From: Paragemmobacter amnigenus
GTDB lineage: Bacteria; Pseudomonadota; Alphaproteobacteria; Rhodobacterales; Rhodobacteraceae
Reading direction: 5' to 3'
Assembly: GCF_009908265.2 (NCBI RefSeq)
Contig: NZ_JAAATX020000008.1
Coordinates: 163,652-227,651 of the forward strand
Length of the DNA: 64,000 nucleotides
Below the pieces are notes generated by a model that saw only the letters and a program-made list of their open reading frames with translations, made no database searches and was not told where the DNA came from. Numbering within the stretch: the stretch's first letter is position 1; every line of letters starts with the position of its first letter. This document shows positions 1 to 8,824 of the stretch, piece by piece. Position numbers and translations under genes: made by a program.

Positions 1-323
1 AGGATCGGGACGACCGTCCATGCCACTTCCAGCGGCGAGTTATGGGTGAAGGTCGCCGGCGTCTTGTTGGCGCGCTGGTTGTAGCGGATCATCACCCAGA
101 TGAGCAGGGCGGTGACGAAGATCGTGATCACCGTGATGATGATCAGGATCATGTGGTCCAGCCCCTGAAGGTCGCGCGCCAGTTCCGTGGCGGCCGGCTG
201 GAAACCCATTTCCTTGGGCAGCGGCTGCCCCACGACTTCCAGCCCCTGCGCGAAGGCCGCGCCGGACGAAACCATGCCGACGCCAGCCGCGGCCACAGCG
301 TTGAAAGAGCTCAGAAAACGCAT
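1..323 (-). CDS. coxB: Cytochrome c oxidase subunit II, N-terminal part (runs off the window)
   Basis: Partial gene: only the first 107 codons are inside the window. The product is the copper A-bearing subunit II of aa3-type cytochrome c oxidase, which takes electrons from cytochrome c at the periplasmic face. Visible are a signal peptide ending near AAFAQG (about residue 26), the subunit II opening EVVGQPLPKEMGFQPAATE, a first membrane segment (MILIIITVITIFVTALLIWV) and the start of the second-helix approach (NSPLEVAWTVVPIL). The copper A cysteines lie beyond the edge. It is divergent from tldD, an arrangement typical of Rhodobacter relatives. The family call is firm from the N-terminal sequence alone. 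Confidence 0.93.
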   Translation of the reverse strand, partial: MRFLSSFNAVAAAGVGMVSSGAAFAQGLEVVGQPLPKEMGFQPAATELARDLQGLDHMILIIITVITIFVTALLIWVMIRYNQRANKTPATFTHNSPLEVAWTVVPI

Positions 324-507
324 GTTCTATTCCCGTTCGAGTGCGCGGCCTTGGGCCGCTGCTTTTTCTTCCACGTCTCGCCCGCAACCGGCAGCCACGC
401 AGAATCCCGTTGTTTCCCGACCGCTTGAAACCATATTAGGGGCTGCGCGGCAAGCCAAACCGTTGCGGCAAAAGCGCGCCATTTGACACAGATCAAGGAC
501 ACCCCCC

Positions 508-1929
508 ATGACCGAGGCACCCTTCCGTCCCTTCGAGACGGCGCTGGACGAGGCATCCGCGCTCGCCATCCTGCGCGCGGCGACGGCGGGGGCGGATGAC
601 GGCGAACTCTTCCTCGAACGCCGCCGGTCCGAGGCGATCGTTCTGGATGACGGGCGCATCAAGACAGCCTCCTACGATGCTTCCGAAGGCTTTGGCCTGC
701 GCGCCGTGCGGGGCGAGGTGGCGGGCTATGCCCATTCCACCGAAATCTCGGAACGCGCCCTGCGCCGGGCCTCGGAAACCGCGCGTCTGGCGGTGGGCGA
801 CGGCGGCGGGGTGATGGCCCCCGCGCCGCTGGGCACCAACCGCCGCCTCTATGGCGATGCCGACCCGATGGCCGACGCCGCCTTCCCCGTGAAGATCGAC
901 CTCCTGCGCGAGATCGACGCCTATGCCCGCGGCCTCGACCCCCGCGTGGTGCAGGTGTCGGCCACCCTCTCGGCCGGCCTGCAAGAGGTGGAAATCCTCC
1001 GCCCCGAAGGCCTGCGCCTGTCCGACATCCGCCCGATGGCGCGGCTGAACGTGTCGGTGATCGTCGAACAGGACGGCCGGCGCGAAAGCGGCGGCATGGG
1101 TGGCGGCGGCCGCTTCGGCCTTGCCCGCCTGATGGCGCGCGACCACTGGCAGCCCATGGTGGCCGAGGCACTGCGGATCGCACTCGTCAATCTCGACGCA
1201 GAACCCGCACCGGCGGGCGTGATGGACGTGGTCCTCGGCCCCGGCTGGCCCGGCATCCTGCTGCACGAGGCGATCGGCCACGGGCTGGAGGGTGACTTCA
1301 ACCGCAAGGAAACCTCGGCCTTCGCGGGGCTCATGGGCCAGCGCATCGCGGCGCCGGGCGTCACCGTGCTGGATGACGGCACGATCCCCGACCGGCGCGG
1401 CTCGATCAGCGTGGATGACGAGGGCACGCCCTCGGGGAAGAACGTGCTGATCGAGGACGGCATCCTCGTGGGCTACATGCAGGACCGCCAGAACGCCCGC
1501 CTGATGGGCGTGGCCCCCACGGGCAACGGTCGGCGCGAGAGTTTCGCGCATATCCCGATGCCGCGGATGACCAACACCTACATGCTGGCGGGCAAGGACG
1601 ATCCGGCGGCGATCCTTGCCGACCTGAAGGACGGCATCTATGCCGTGGGCTTCGGCGGCGGTCAGGTGGACATCACCAACGGCAAGTTCGTCTTTTCCTG
1701 CACCGAGGCCTACCGCGTCCGGAACGGCAAGATCGGCGCGCCGGTCAAGGGTGCCACGCTGATCGGCGACGGGGCGACCGCGCTCAAGGGCATCCGCGCC
1801 ATCGGCAACGACCTGAAGCTCGACCCTGGCATCGGCAATTGCGGCAAGGCGGGGCAATGGGTGCCCGTGGGTGTGGGCCAGCCCACGCTGCTGATCGGCG
1901 GGCTCACCGTGGGTGGCTCGGCCACCTGA
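508..1929 (+). CDS. tldD: Metalloprotease TldD
   Basis: A 473-residue protein of the TldD/PmbA family. With TldE it forms a zinc peptidase that unfolds and degrades unstructured peptides and processes some modified peptides. The zinc motif HEAIGH starts at residue 253, followed by the family signature GLEGDFNRKETS, and the C-terminal Gly-rich GGGQVDITNGKFVFSCTEAYRV region is intact. Length matches the family. The ATG at 508 is the first codon after the short divergent promoter region shared with coxB. No tldE (pmbA) partner lies in this window. Confidence 0.96.
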   Translation: MTEAPFRPFETALDEASALAILRAATAGADDGELFLERRRSEAIVLDDGRIKTASYDASEGFGLRAVRGEVAGYAHSTEISERALRRASETARLAVGDGGGVMAPAPLGTNRRLYGDADPMADAAFPVKIDLLREIDAYARGLDPRVVQVSATLSAGLQEVEILRPEGLRLSDIRPMARLNVSVIVEQDGRRESGGMGGGGRFGLARLMARDHWQPMVAEALRIALVNLDAEPAPAGVMDVVLGPGWPGILLHEAIGHGLEGDFNRKETSAFAGLMGQRIAAPGVTVLDDGTIPDRRGSISVDDEGTPSGKNVLIEDGILVGYMQDRQNARLMGVAPTGNGRRESFAHIPMPRMTNTYMLAGKDDPAAILADLKDGIYAVGFGGGQVDITNGKFVFSCTEAYRVRNGKIGAPVKGATLIGDGATALKGIRAIGNDLKLDPGIGNCGKAGQWVPVGVGQPTLLIGGLTVGGSAT

Positions 1930-1941
1930 ACCGTCGCGCCG

Positions 1942-2075
1942 AAGGGGGGCCTTCTGCCCCCCTTGGCGCAGGGCGCCTCACCCCCCGAGGATATTTCCGC
2001 AGAGAAGAGGGGGCATCTGCCCTGCTCCGGCTTTCTTCTCTGCCCGATATCCTGCGGGGGGGTGCAAAGCCCCCC
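1942..2075. repeat. Convergent terminator region with a Rhodobacterales-type palindromic intergenic repeat
   Basis: Between the convergent tldD and tex ends there are three nested hairpins. AAGGGGGGC (1942-1950) pairs with GCCCCCCTT (1956-1964). A longer imperfect inverted repeat has the left arm CCCCCCGAGGATAT and GCAGAGAAG (about 1981-2008), mirrored at about 2034-2062 by CTTCTCTGC and ATATCCTGCGGGGGG. GGGGGG (2057-2062) pairs with CCCCCC (2070-2075). The arm resembles a short repeat I recall from many intergenic ends in this order. It probably ends transcription from both sides. Confidence 0.6.
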
Positions 2076-2098
2076 TGCCCCGCCCGCCACCCGCGCCG

Positions 2099-4426
2099 TC
2101 AGCGGTTGAACTTCCCCTTCAGCGCATCGGCAAAGGCATTCCCCCCGCCCCCCGCCTTCGGGGCCGAGGACATCGGCCCGCGCGGCGGCTGGCCCTTCGG
2201 TGCGGACGGCCCACGTTCGCGCGCCTGTTCGCGCGCCTGACCGGAGTCGGACCGCATCGTCAGACCGATCCGCTTCCTTGCCGCGTCCACCTCGACCACG
2301 CGCACCTTCACCACATCGCCCGCCTTTACCACCTCATGCGGGTCCTTGACGAAACGGTCGGCCAACTGGCTGACATGGACCAGCCCGTCCTGATGCACCC
2401 CGATATCGACAAAGGCCCCGAAGGCCGCGACGTTGGTCACGGTGCCTTCCAGCATCATGCCGGGCTTCAGGTCCGAAATCTCGTTCACACCCTCGGTGAA
2501 TGTCGCGGTCCGGAAGGACGGGCGCGGGTCGCGGCCGGGCTTTTCCAGTTCGGCCAGAATGTCCTTCACCGTGGGCAGACCGAAACGCGCATCGACAAAG
2601 GCACGCGGGTCCACCTGCTTCAGCGCCGCCGCATCCCCCATCAGGCTCCGGATATCCCGCCCGCAGGCCGCCACGATCCGGCGCGCCACGTCATAGGCCT
2701 CGGGGTGGACGGAAGAGGCATCCAGCGGCTCTGCCCCGTCCGGAATCCGCAGGAACCCCGCCGCCTGTTCAAAGGCCTTTGGCCCCAGCCGCGCCACCTT
2801 CAGCAGGTCGCGCCGCGTGCGGAAGGGCCCGTTCTGGTCGCGATGCGCGACAATGGCATCGGCCAGCGACGGCCCCACCCCCGACACCCGCGCCAAGAGC
2901 GGGGCCGAGGCGGTGTTCAGATCCACCCCCACCGCGTTCACCGCATCTTCCACCACCGCTTCCAGCGACCGGCCCAGACGGTGCTGGTCCACGTCATGCT
3001 GGTATTGCCCCACGCCGATCGACTTCGGCTCGATCTTCACAAGCTCTGCCAGCGGGTCCTGCAACCGCCGCGCGATGCTGACCGCGCCGCGCAGGGACAC
3101 GTCCAGATCGGGGAACTCCCGCGCGGCAAGCTCCGAGGCCGAATAGACCGACGCGCCCGCCTCGCTCACGATCACCTTCACGGGCTTCTCGGTCCCCGGC
3201 AGGACGGCCAGCAGGTCCGCCACCATCTTCTCCGTCTCGCGGCTGGCGGTGCCGTTGCCGATGGCGATGAGCTGCACCTTGTGCTTCCCGATCAGCTGCG
3301 CCAGCGCCACCTGCGCGCCGCGCAGGTCGTTCTTGGGCTGGAAGGGATAGACCGTATCGGTCGCCAGAACCTTGCCCGTGGCATCGACCACCGCCACCTT
3401 CACCCCCGTCCGGATGCCGGGGTCCAGCCCCATCGTGGCCTTTCCCCCCGCAGGCGCGGCCAGCAGCAGGTCCTTCAGGTTCCGCGCAAAGACGCGGATC
3501 GCCTCTTCCTCGGCCCGCTCGCGCATCTCGCCCATCAGGTCCAGCGTCAGCGAGGTGCGGATCTTCACCCGCCACGCCCAGGCCGCCGCCTCGCGCAGCC
3601 AGCGGTCGCCCGGCCCTTGCGTCGCCGTGCCCAGCGCCGCCCCGCAGGCGCGCTCGGCCGGACTGTCGCCCTTGGGCGCATCGGCGTCGATCTCCAGATC
3701 CAGCGTCAGCACCCCCTCGTTCCGCCCGCGCAGCATGGCCAGCACGCGGTGCGAGGGTGCCGTGGCCCAAGCCTCGGAATGGTCGAAATAGTCCGAAAAC
3801 TTCGCCCCCTCCTGCGCCTTGCCATCCACGACCTTCGCGACCAGCTTCGCCACCTGCTTCATATGCGACCGGAGCCGCCCCAGCAGATCGGCATTCTCGG
3901 CCAGCCCCTCGGCCACGATGTCGCGCACGCCCTCCAGCGCGGATTTCACATCCGGCACGGCCTCGGTCACATAGGCCGCCGCCAGAACCGCCGGATCGGC
4001 CACGCGGTCGGCCAGAATCGCCTCGGCCAGCGGTCCCAGCCCGTTTTCCCGCGCGATCATCGCGCGGGTGCGCCGCTTGGGCTTGTAGGGCAGGTAGATA
4101 TCCTCGAGCTCCGCCTTCGTCGCGGCTTTCAGGAGAGAGGCGCGCAGCACATCCGTCATCTTCCCCTGTTCCTCGATCGAGGACAGGATCGCCGCCCGAC
4201 GCGTCTCCATCTCGCGCAGATAGGCCAGACGATCCGCCAGCGTGCGAAGCTGGGTGTCATCCAGCCCCCCCGTCGCCTCCTTGCGGTAGCGCGCGACGAA
4301 GGGCACCGTCGCGCCCTCGTCCAGCAGGTCGACGGCCGCGCCCACCTGCGCGGGGGTGGCTCCGATCTCGGCGGCGATCACCGAGGCGATCATCTGGGGG
4401 ATTCGGCGGGCGCTATCGTCTTGCAT
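2099..4426 (-). CDS. tex: RNA-binding transcription accessory protein Tex
   Basis: A 775-residue Tex/YhgF family protein, a nucleic-acid-binding factor related to eukaryotic Spt6. Visible are the N-terminal Tex domain (VPFVARYRKEATGGLD, DIYLPYKPKRRTRA), the YqgF-like RNase H fold (MGLDPGIRTGVKVAVVD), helix-hairpin-helix repeats (VNAVGVDLNTASAPLLARVSG) and a C-terminal S1 RNA-binding domain (LEGTVTNVAAFGAFVDIGVHQDGLVH), then a basic, Gly/Pro-rich tail. The open frame extends far upstream of the true start. The ATG at 4426 (MQDDSARRIPQ) matches the normal family N-terminus and length. Transcribed toward tldD. Confidence 0.95.
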   Translation of the reverse strand: MQDDSARRIPQMIASVIAAEIGATPAQVGAAVDLLDEGATVPFVARYRKEATGGLDDTQLRTLADRLAYLREMETRRAAILSSIEEQGKMTDVLRASLLKAATKAELEDIYLPYKPKRRTRAMIARENGLGPLAEAILADRVADPAVLAAAYVTEAVPDVKSALEGVRDIVAEGLAENADLLGRLRSHMKQVAKLVAKVVDGKAQEGAKFSDYFDHSEAWATAPSHRVLAMLRGRNEGVLTLDLEIDADAPKGDSPAERACGAALGTATQGPGDRWLREAAAWAWRVKIRTSLTLDLMGEMRERAEEEAIRVFARNLKDLLLAAPAGGKATMGLDPGIRTGVKVAVVDATGKVLATDTVYPFQPKNDLRGAQVALAQLIGKHKVQLIAIGNGTASRETEKMVADLLAVLPGTEKPVKVIVSEAGASVYSASELAAREFPDLDVSLRGAVSIARRLQDPLAELVKIEPKSIGVGQYQHDVDQHRLGRSLEAVVEDAVNAVGVDLNTASAPLLARVSGVGPSLADAIVAHRDQNGPFRTRRDLLKVARLGPKAFEQAAGFLRIPDGAEPLDASSVHPEAYDVARRIVAACGRDIRSLMGDAAALKQVDPRAFVDARFGLPTVKDILAELEKPGRDPRPSFRTATFTEGVNEISDLKPGMMLEGTVTNVAAFGAFVDIGVHQDGLVHVSQLADRFVKDPHEVVKAGDVVKVRVVEVDAARKRIGLTMRSDSGQAREQARERGPSAPKGQPPRGPMSSAPKAGGGGNAFADALKGKFNR

Positions 4427-4587
4427 GGGTATCCTTGGCTTCGGCACTGCTGTGGAAAGCGGACCATAACCGCCCCTCCCGCCCGTTCCAAGCCCGCCAC
4501 GGATCGCACACCCGTCCCGCGCGGGGGAACCCGCACGGATGCGGCGGGTTGGTCGCGTATCGCCCGCTGGACAGGAGAAATGCCGCA

Positions 4588-5142
4588 ATGCGCCGAGCCG
4601 TCCTGTTCTGGTGCCTCTTGGCGGGGGTCGCGCTCGGCGGGCTGTTCGACGGCATCGCCCTGCACCGGCTGCTGCAATGGCACCATCTTCTCTCCCGTCC
4701 CGCAGCCGCGGCGGCCGAGACGCAGCATCTGCGCTGGGACGCGCTTCTCGATGCGCTGATGTGGCTGGCACTCGTGGCCGCGCTGGGTGGACTGGTCCGC
4801 CACCGCCCCGCGCTTCTGGTGATGACCGCCCGCGTCCAGATCGGTGCGGCCCTGGCAGGCTTCGGCCTGTGGCATGTCGCGGACGCAGCCGTGGCCCATT
4901 GGGCGCTGGGGCTGCACCGGATCCGGCCCGGCGCACCCGACCCGCTCTTCTGGGATCTGCTGTGGCTTGCGCTCTTCGGCCTTGCCCCCGCGCTGGCGGG
5001 GCTGGTGCTCCTGCGCCGCCAGACCACCGCCCCCCTTGCCGCAGCCGACGGAACATCCCCGACCGCGCGGCGTTTGCATGTGACCCGCCGCGACAGGAAA
5101 GGCCCGCCCCATGTCCCCCCGCGCTCCGGCAGCCTCTCGTGA
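4588..5142 (+). CDS. DUF2243 integral membrane protein
   Basis: A 184-residue membrane protein with about four hydrophobic segments. The family signature GGLFDGIALHRLLQWHHLLS lies at residues 17-36, and a second conserved HVADAAVAHWALGLHRIRPG block occurs mid-protein, typical of DUF2243. The conserved histidines suggest metal or haem contact, but the function is unknown. The start was chosen at ATG 4588 because AGGAGAA sits at 4572-4578; the ATG eight bases earlier is in another frame. The C-terminal 30 residues after the last helix are polar and poorly conserved. It overlaps the next gene by 32 bases. Confidence 0.75.
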   Translation: MRRAVLFWCLLAGVALGGLFDGIALHRLLQWHHLLSRPAAAAAETQHLRWDALLDALMWLALVAALGGLVRHRPALLVMTARVQIGAALAGFGLWHVADAAVAHWALGLHRIRPGAPDPLFWDLLWLALFGLAPALAGLVLLRRQTTAPLAAADGTSPTARRLHVTRRDRKGPPHVPPRSGSLS

Positions 5143-5605
5143 CCGCCACGCCCCCCGCGACCGCATCCGTGACGCCTCGCCCGACGGGGCCGATGCCCGC
5201 ATAAGGCGCGACACGCTGGAACGCCTTGCGCGGGCCGGTGCCCAGCCTGCCACCATCCCCGCCGAGCTGGACCGCAACGCCCGCGAATGGGACGTGGAAC
5301 GCGCGCTGATGGCCAATGCCGCAACCCTCGCCCTGTCGGGGGCGCTGCTTGCCCTGACCGCCGACCGCCGCTTTGCCCTCGTGCCCGCCGTGGTGGGGGG
5401 ATTTCTCCTCCAGCACGCGGTGCAGGGGTGGTGCCCGCCCCTGCCCGTCCTGCGCGCCCTGGGCTTCCGCTCGCCGCAGGAGATTGCCGCGGAACGCACC
5501 GCCCTGCGCCTGCTTGCCGGGGAACTGGCCCCGCCCGATCCCGCCAGCCGCCCCCGCGACCGCGCCGCCCGCGCGCTGCAGATGGCCGAGGGGACGGCGC
5601 CGTGA
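5111..5605 (+). CDS. DUF2892-type inner membrane protein
   Basis: A 164-residue protein with a charged N-terminal half (RRDTLERLARAGAQPATIPAE) and two short hydrophobic helices (ANAATLALSGALLALTA and FALVPAVVGGFLLQHAV). It ends with the hallmark GWCPPLPVLRALGFRSPQEI, which places it with the YgaP-like DUF2892 membrane proteins. The molecular role is unknown. It overlaps both neighbours (the DUF2243 gene and the cyclo-ligase, GTGA junction), so the three are probably translated from one mRNA. Confidence 0.75.
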   Translation: MSPRAPAASRDRHAPRDRIRDASPDGADARIRRDTLERLARAGAQPATIPAELDRNAREWDVERALMANAATLALSGALLALTADRRFALVPAVVGGFLLQHAVQGWCPPLPVLRALGFRSPQEIAAERTALRLLAGELAPPDPASRPRDRAARALQMAEGTAP

Positions 5606-6297
5606 CCCTGTCCTCCGACCCCTGTCAGGCGGGTGCGGACGACGGCCCGCGCCCCTTCACCGGCGATCCGGCCGATCCCCTTGCCGTCGCCCGTTGGCGG
5701 CGCGACGAACGGAAACGCCTGCGCGCGGGACGGATGCGGCTGTCCACCGCGGCCCGTGACAGGATCACCGCCGCGATTGCCGGGCATCTGGCAAGCCTGC
5801 TGTCCGGCACCGACCTGTCGGGGCGGATCGTCGGGGGGTACTGGCCCATCCGGGGCGAACCCGACCTGCGGACCTTCCTCTCCGGCCTGCGGGCACGCGG
5901 CGCGGTCCTGTCCCTGCCGGTCTGCGAAACACCCGTCCAGCCCATGCGCTTCCGCCGCTGGCAACCCGAACAGGACATGGTGCGCGGACATTGGGGCATC
6001 CCCGTCCCGCCCGTCGCGGCGGGCGAGGTCCGGCCCGAACTGATTATCGTCCCGCTTCTGGGCTGGGACATGGACCGCTACCGTCTGGGCTTCGGCGCGG
6101 GATATTTCGACCGCACGCTGGCCGCACTCCACCCGCGCCCCTTCTGCATCGGCACCGGCCTGCAGGCCGCGCATCTGCCCACGATCGCGCCCCAGCCGCA
6201 TGACGTGCCCATGGATGCGATCGTCACCGAACTCGGCCTGCAGGCCGGCACGATTCCCGAAGGCGGGGCTTTGCCTTCCGCCCGCAAGACGGACTAG
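5602..6297 (+). CDS. 5-formyltetrahydrofolate cyclo-ligase family protein
   Basis: A 231-residue enzyme expected to convert 5-formyl-THF to 5,10-methenyl-THF with ATP, salvaging the storage folate. The family features are RRDERKRLRAGRMRLS near the N-terminus, the mid-protein GGYWPIRGEPDLR, and the substrate/ATP site LGFGAGYFDRTLA near residue 165, followed by the cofactor-binding PHDVPMDAIVTE. The GTG start at 5602 overlaps the upstream stop as GTGA. The N-terminal 30 residues are longer than in many homologues, so an internal start is possible. Confidence 0.88.
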   Translation: MTLSSDPCQAGADDGPRPFTGDPADPLAVARWRRDERKRLRAGRMRLSTAARDRITAAIAGHLASLLSGTDLSGRIVGGYWPIRGEPDLRTFLSGLRARGAVLSLPVCETPVQPMRFRRWQPEQDMVRGHWGIPVPPVAAGEVRPELIIVPLLGWDMDRYRLGFGAGYFDRTLAALHPRPFCIGTGLQAAHLPTIAPQPHDVPMDAIVTELGLQAGTIPEGGALPSARKTD

Positions 6298-6298
6298 G

Positions 6299-7129
6299 AT
6301 GCAGGGCAGCGCGCCAACCCCGCGCTGGAGGGTCCCCACCGGACAGGACATGCCCGCAACCGCCAGCTTCACCATCGCCACGTGGAACATCCACAAAGGG
6401 ATCGGCACCGACCGCCGCCGCGATCTGGGCCGCACGGCGGCCGTCATCGCGGAAATCGCCCCCGACATCATCACCTTGCAAGAGGCCGACCTGCGTTTTG
6501 GCACCCGCGCGGGCCTGCTCGACCTTGACCGCCTGCGGATCGAGACCGGCCTCGCCCCCGTCCGGCTGGACCGGCCCGGCCCCTCGCATGGCTGGCACGG
6601 CAACCTGATCCTTGCCCGCGATGCGCGTGTCCTCGACCTTCTGCCCGTCCGCCTGCCGGGACTGGAACCGCGCGGCGCGGTGATCGCGGAACTGGAAATG
6701 GCGGGGCTGACCCTGCGCGTCATCGCCGCGCATCTGGGCCTTCTGCCCCGCTCCCGCCGCCAGCAGGCCGAGGCGATCCGCGACGCGCTGGACAGCCGCG
6801 CCGCGATGCCGACCTTGCTGATGGGCGATCTGAACGAATGGCGCTTCGGCCCGCGCTCGCCCCTTGCGGCGCTGGAACACCATGTCACGCCCGCCCCGCC
6901 CGTCCGCAGCTTTCCCGCCCGCCTGCCGCTCCTGCCGCTCGACCGCATCATGACCGGCCCCGAAGGCCGCATCGACGCCCTCGCCCCGCATGACAGCCCG
7001 CTCGCCCGCCGCGCCTCCGACCACCTGCCGGTGAAGGCCCGCCTCACCCTTCCCGCCCCGCAGCGCAGCCGGAACGACCCGCGCAACCACCCCGACCCTG
7101 CCCCGCCGGACAGGGGGAACAGCCCGTGA
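6299..7129 (+). CDS. Endonuclease/exonuclease/phosphatase-fold protein
   Basis: A protein of about 276 residues with the EEP (DNase I-like) fold. Motifs are TWNIHKGIG (Asn metal ligand region), IITLQEADL (catalytic Glu), LMGDLNEWRFG (Asp/Asn pair) and the terminal RRASDHLPVKARL (catalytic Asp-His). It sits directly before a phospholipase D-like gene with a GTGA overlap, a pairing often seen in proteobacteria and suggesting a shared role in phospholipid or phosphodiester turnover. The start is uncertain: ATG 6299 or ATG 6350 (MPATASFTIATWN). The latter gives a shorter protein with no extra leader. Confidence 0.8.
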   Translation: MQGSAPTPRWRVPTGQDMPATASFTIATWNIHKGIGTDRRRDLGRTAAVIAEIAPDIITLQEADLRFGTRAGLLDLDRLRIETGLAPVRLDRPGPSHGWHGNLILARDARVLDLLPVRLPGLEPRGAVIAELEMAGLTLRVIAAHLGLLPRSRRQQAEAIRDALDSRAAMPTLLMGDLNEWRFGPRSPLAALEHHVTPAPPVRSFPARLPLLPLDRIMTGPEGRIDALAPHDSPLARRASDHLPVKARLTLPAPQRSRNDPRNHPDPAPPDRGNSP

Positions 7130-8673
7130 TCGGCACGCTGATCTTCTGGCTCTCGCTGGCGGGGATTCTGGCCTTCGTGGCCTCGGCGGTGCTCCTGCGC
7201 TCTTACACCCGCTTTGCCCGCCGCGCCCGCGGCGCGCCCAGCCACTGCCTGCCGCGCGGCGCGCAGGCGACGCCGCTGGACCGTCTGGTCGACGCTGCCC
7301 TCGCCGCCCATGCCGGGGGCGAAGGCCGCTCCGGCCTGCGCTGCCTGCTCGACCCCAAGGACGCCTTCGCCGCCCGCAGCCTATCGGCGGTAGAGGCGGG
7401 GCGCAGTCTCGATCTCATCTACTACATCTGGAAAACCGACACCTCGGGCTGGCTGCTGATGGCCGATCTTCTGGCCGCAGCCGACCGTGGCGTCCGCGTC
7501 CGCCTGCTGCTCGATGACATCAACGTGCAGGGCTTCGATCTGGCCTTCCTCGGCCTGAACCAGCACCCCAACATCGAGGTGCGCCTGTTCAACCCCCTGC
7601 GGAACCGCGGCCACTGGATCCGGCGCGGCACCGAATTCGCGCTTGGCCTGTCGCGCTTCAACCGCCGGATGCACGGCAAGGTCTGGATCGCCGATGGCCG
7701 CCTTGCCATCCTTGGTGGGCGCAATGTGGGCGACACCTATTTCGCCGCCCCGGGCAGCGGGGCACGGCGCGCGCAGGATGCCGACATGGTGCTCGTCGGC
7801 GACCGCGTGGCGCAGGTCGAGTCGGTTTTCGACAGTTTCTGGAACCTCGGCCTCTCGCTGCCCATCCTCACCCTCTGGCCGCGCTTCCGTGTCAGCGAAC
7901 GCCGCTTCCGCCGCCGCCTGATCCGGCACAGCACCGCGCCGCTCTCGGCCAATTGGCGGATGCAGGCCATCGCAGGACGCAGCGCGGCCGATCTTCTGAT
8001 CACCCCCCTGCGCTGGACGACCGAGGTCACCGTCCTCTCCGACCCGCCGGACAAGGCACTGGGCCACCGCAGCGGGCCGTGGCTGCTTGACAGCATCGCA
8101 GACCTTCTGCGCAACGCCACGCAGGAAATCTGCCTCACCACCCCCTATTTCGTCCCCGGCGCGCCCGGTCTGGGCCTGCTGACCGACCTTGCCGGAAAAG
8201 GCATCCGCGTCAGGGTCCTGACCAATTCGCTCTCGGCCACCGACCTGTTCAGCGTCCATGCCGCCTATTCGCATTACCGCCGTCCGCTGCTTCTGTCGGG
8301 CGCGGAACTCCACGAATTCGCGCCGCCCCGACGCGCCCATCGCGGCCGCGACTTCCTGCATTCCAAGGTTTTCGTGATCGACCGCGACCGCGCCCTCGTC
8401 GGATCGCACAATTTCGACATGCGCTCGGCCTATATCAATATCGAACTCGGCCTGCTCTTCCGCGAGGCCACGCTGGTGGCGGAACTGGCCGATCTCTTCG
8501 ACCGCCAGACCCGACCGGACAGCGCCTTTTCCGTGACGCTCGAAGACGGGCAGCTCCACTGGAACATCGCCGAGCACGGCCGCGCAGGCCGCGAACGATA
8601 CGAGCCCGAGGCCTCCCCCGCCCGCCGCGCGGCCTCATGGATCATCGCGCGCCTGCCGCATGACTGGTTCTAG
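7126..8673 (+). CDS. Phospholipase D-like protein (cardiolipin-synthase type)
   Basis: A 515-residue PLD-superfamily enzyme with one N-terminal membrane anchor (FWLSLAGILAFVASAVLL) and two complete HKD catalytic motifs: HGKVWIADGRLAILGGRN from residue 183 and HSKVFVIDRDRALVGSHNFD from residue 412. Such proteins transfer phosphatidyl groups, as cardiolipin synthases do, or hydrolyse phosphodiesters at the inner membrane. The GTG start overlaps the upstream stop. The stop codon shares bases with the stop of a convergent gene remnant. Confidence 0.88.
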   Translation: MIGTLIFWLSLAGILAFVASAVLLRSYTRFARRARGAPSHCLPRGAQATPLDRLVDAALAAHAGGEGRSGLRCLLDPKDAFAARSLSAVEAGRSLDLIYYIWKTDTSGWLLMADLLAAADRGVRVRLLLDDINVQGFDLAFLGLNQHPNIEVRLFNPLRNRGHWIRRGTEFALGLSRFNRRMHGKVWIADGRLAILGGRNVGDTYFAAPGSGARRAQDADMVLVGDRVAQVESVFDSFWNLGLSLPILTLWPRFRVSERRFRRRLIRHSTAPLSANWRMQAIAGRSAADLLITPLRWTTEVTVLSDPPDKALGHRSGPWLLDSIADLLRNATQEICLTTPYFVPGAPGLGLLTDLAGKGIRVRVLTNSLSATDLFSVHAAYSHYRRPLLLSGAELHEFAPPRRAHRGRDFLHSKVFVIDRDRALVGSHNFDMRSAYINIELGLLFREATLVAELADLFDRQTRPDSAFSVTLEDGQLHWNIAEHGRAGRERYEPEASPARRAASWIIARLPHDWF

Positions 8674-8790
8674 GCCGGCGGCAGGATCAGGATCGCGCGG
8701 AAATCGTCGACATGGGTCAGCGTGGTCCCCGTCGCCACCTCGGCCCCGCCGTCATCCCGTCGGACCGACTCCACCGCCGCGCGACAGTTC
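8670..8790 (-). pseudogene. Remnant of a glycerate 2-kinase (MOFRL family) C-terminus
   Basis: Reading leftward, this short open stretch ends in VATGTTLTHVDDFRAILILPPA and then TAG. That closely matches the C-terminus I know from MOFRL-type glycerate kinases/hydroxypyruvate reductases (VVTGPTLTNVNDFRAILI). Only about 25-40 codons are recognisable, there is no start, and pxpC ends just upstream. The body of the gene appears to have been deleted, perhaps when the pxp genes were inserted. The match rests on one short motif, so it is tentative. Confidence 0.45.
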
Positions 8791-8824
8791 CGCCGCCCCC
8801 ATCCGCCCCCGTGAATTACGTATT

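Noticed and set aside
1913..4759. A 948-codon plus-strand open frame opposite tex
   Set aside because: Arg/His/Pro-rich shadow frame without motifs; the minus strand encodes all Tex domains.
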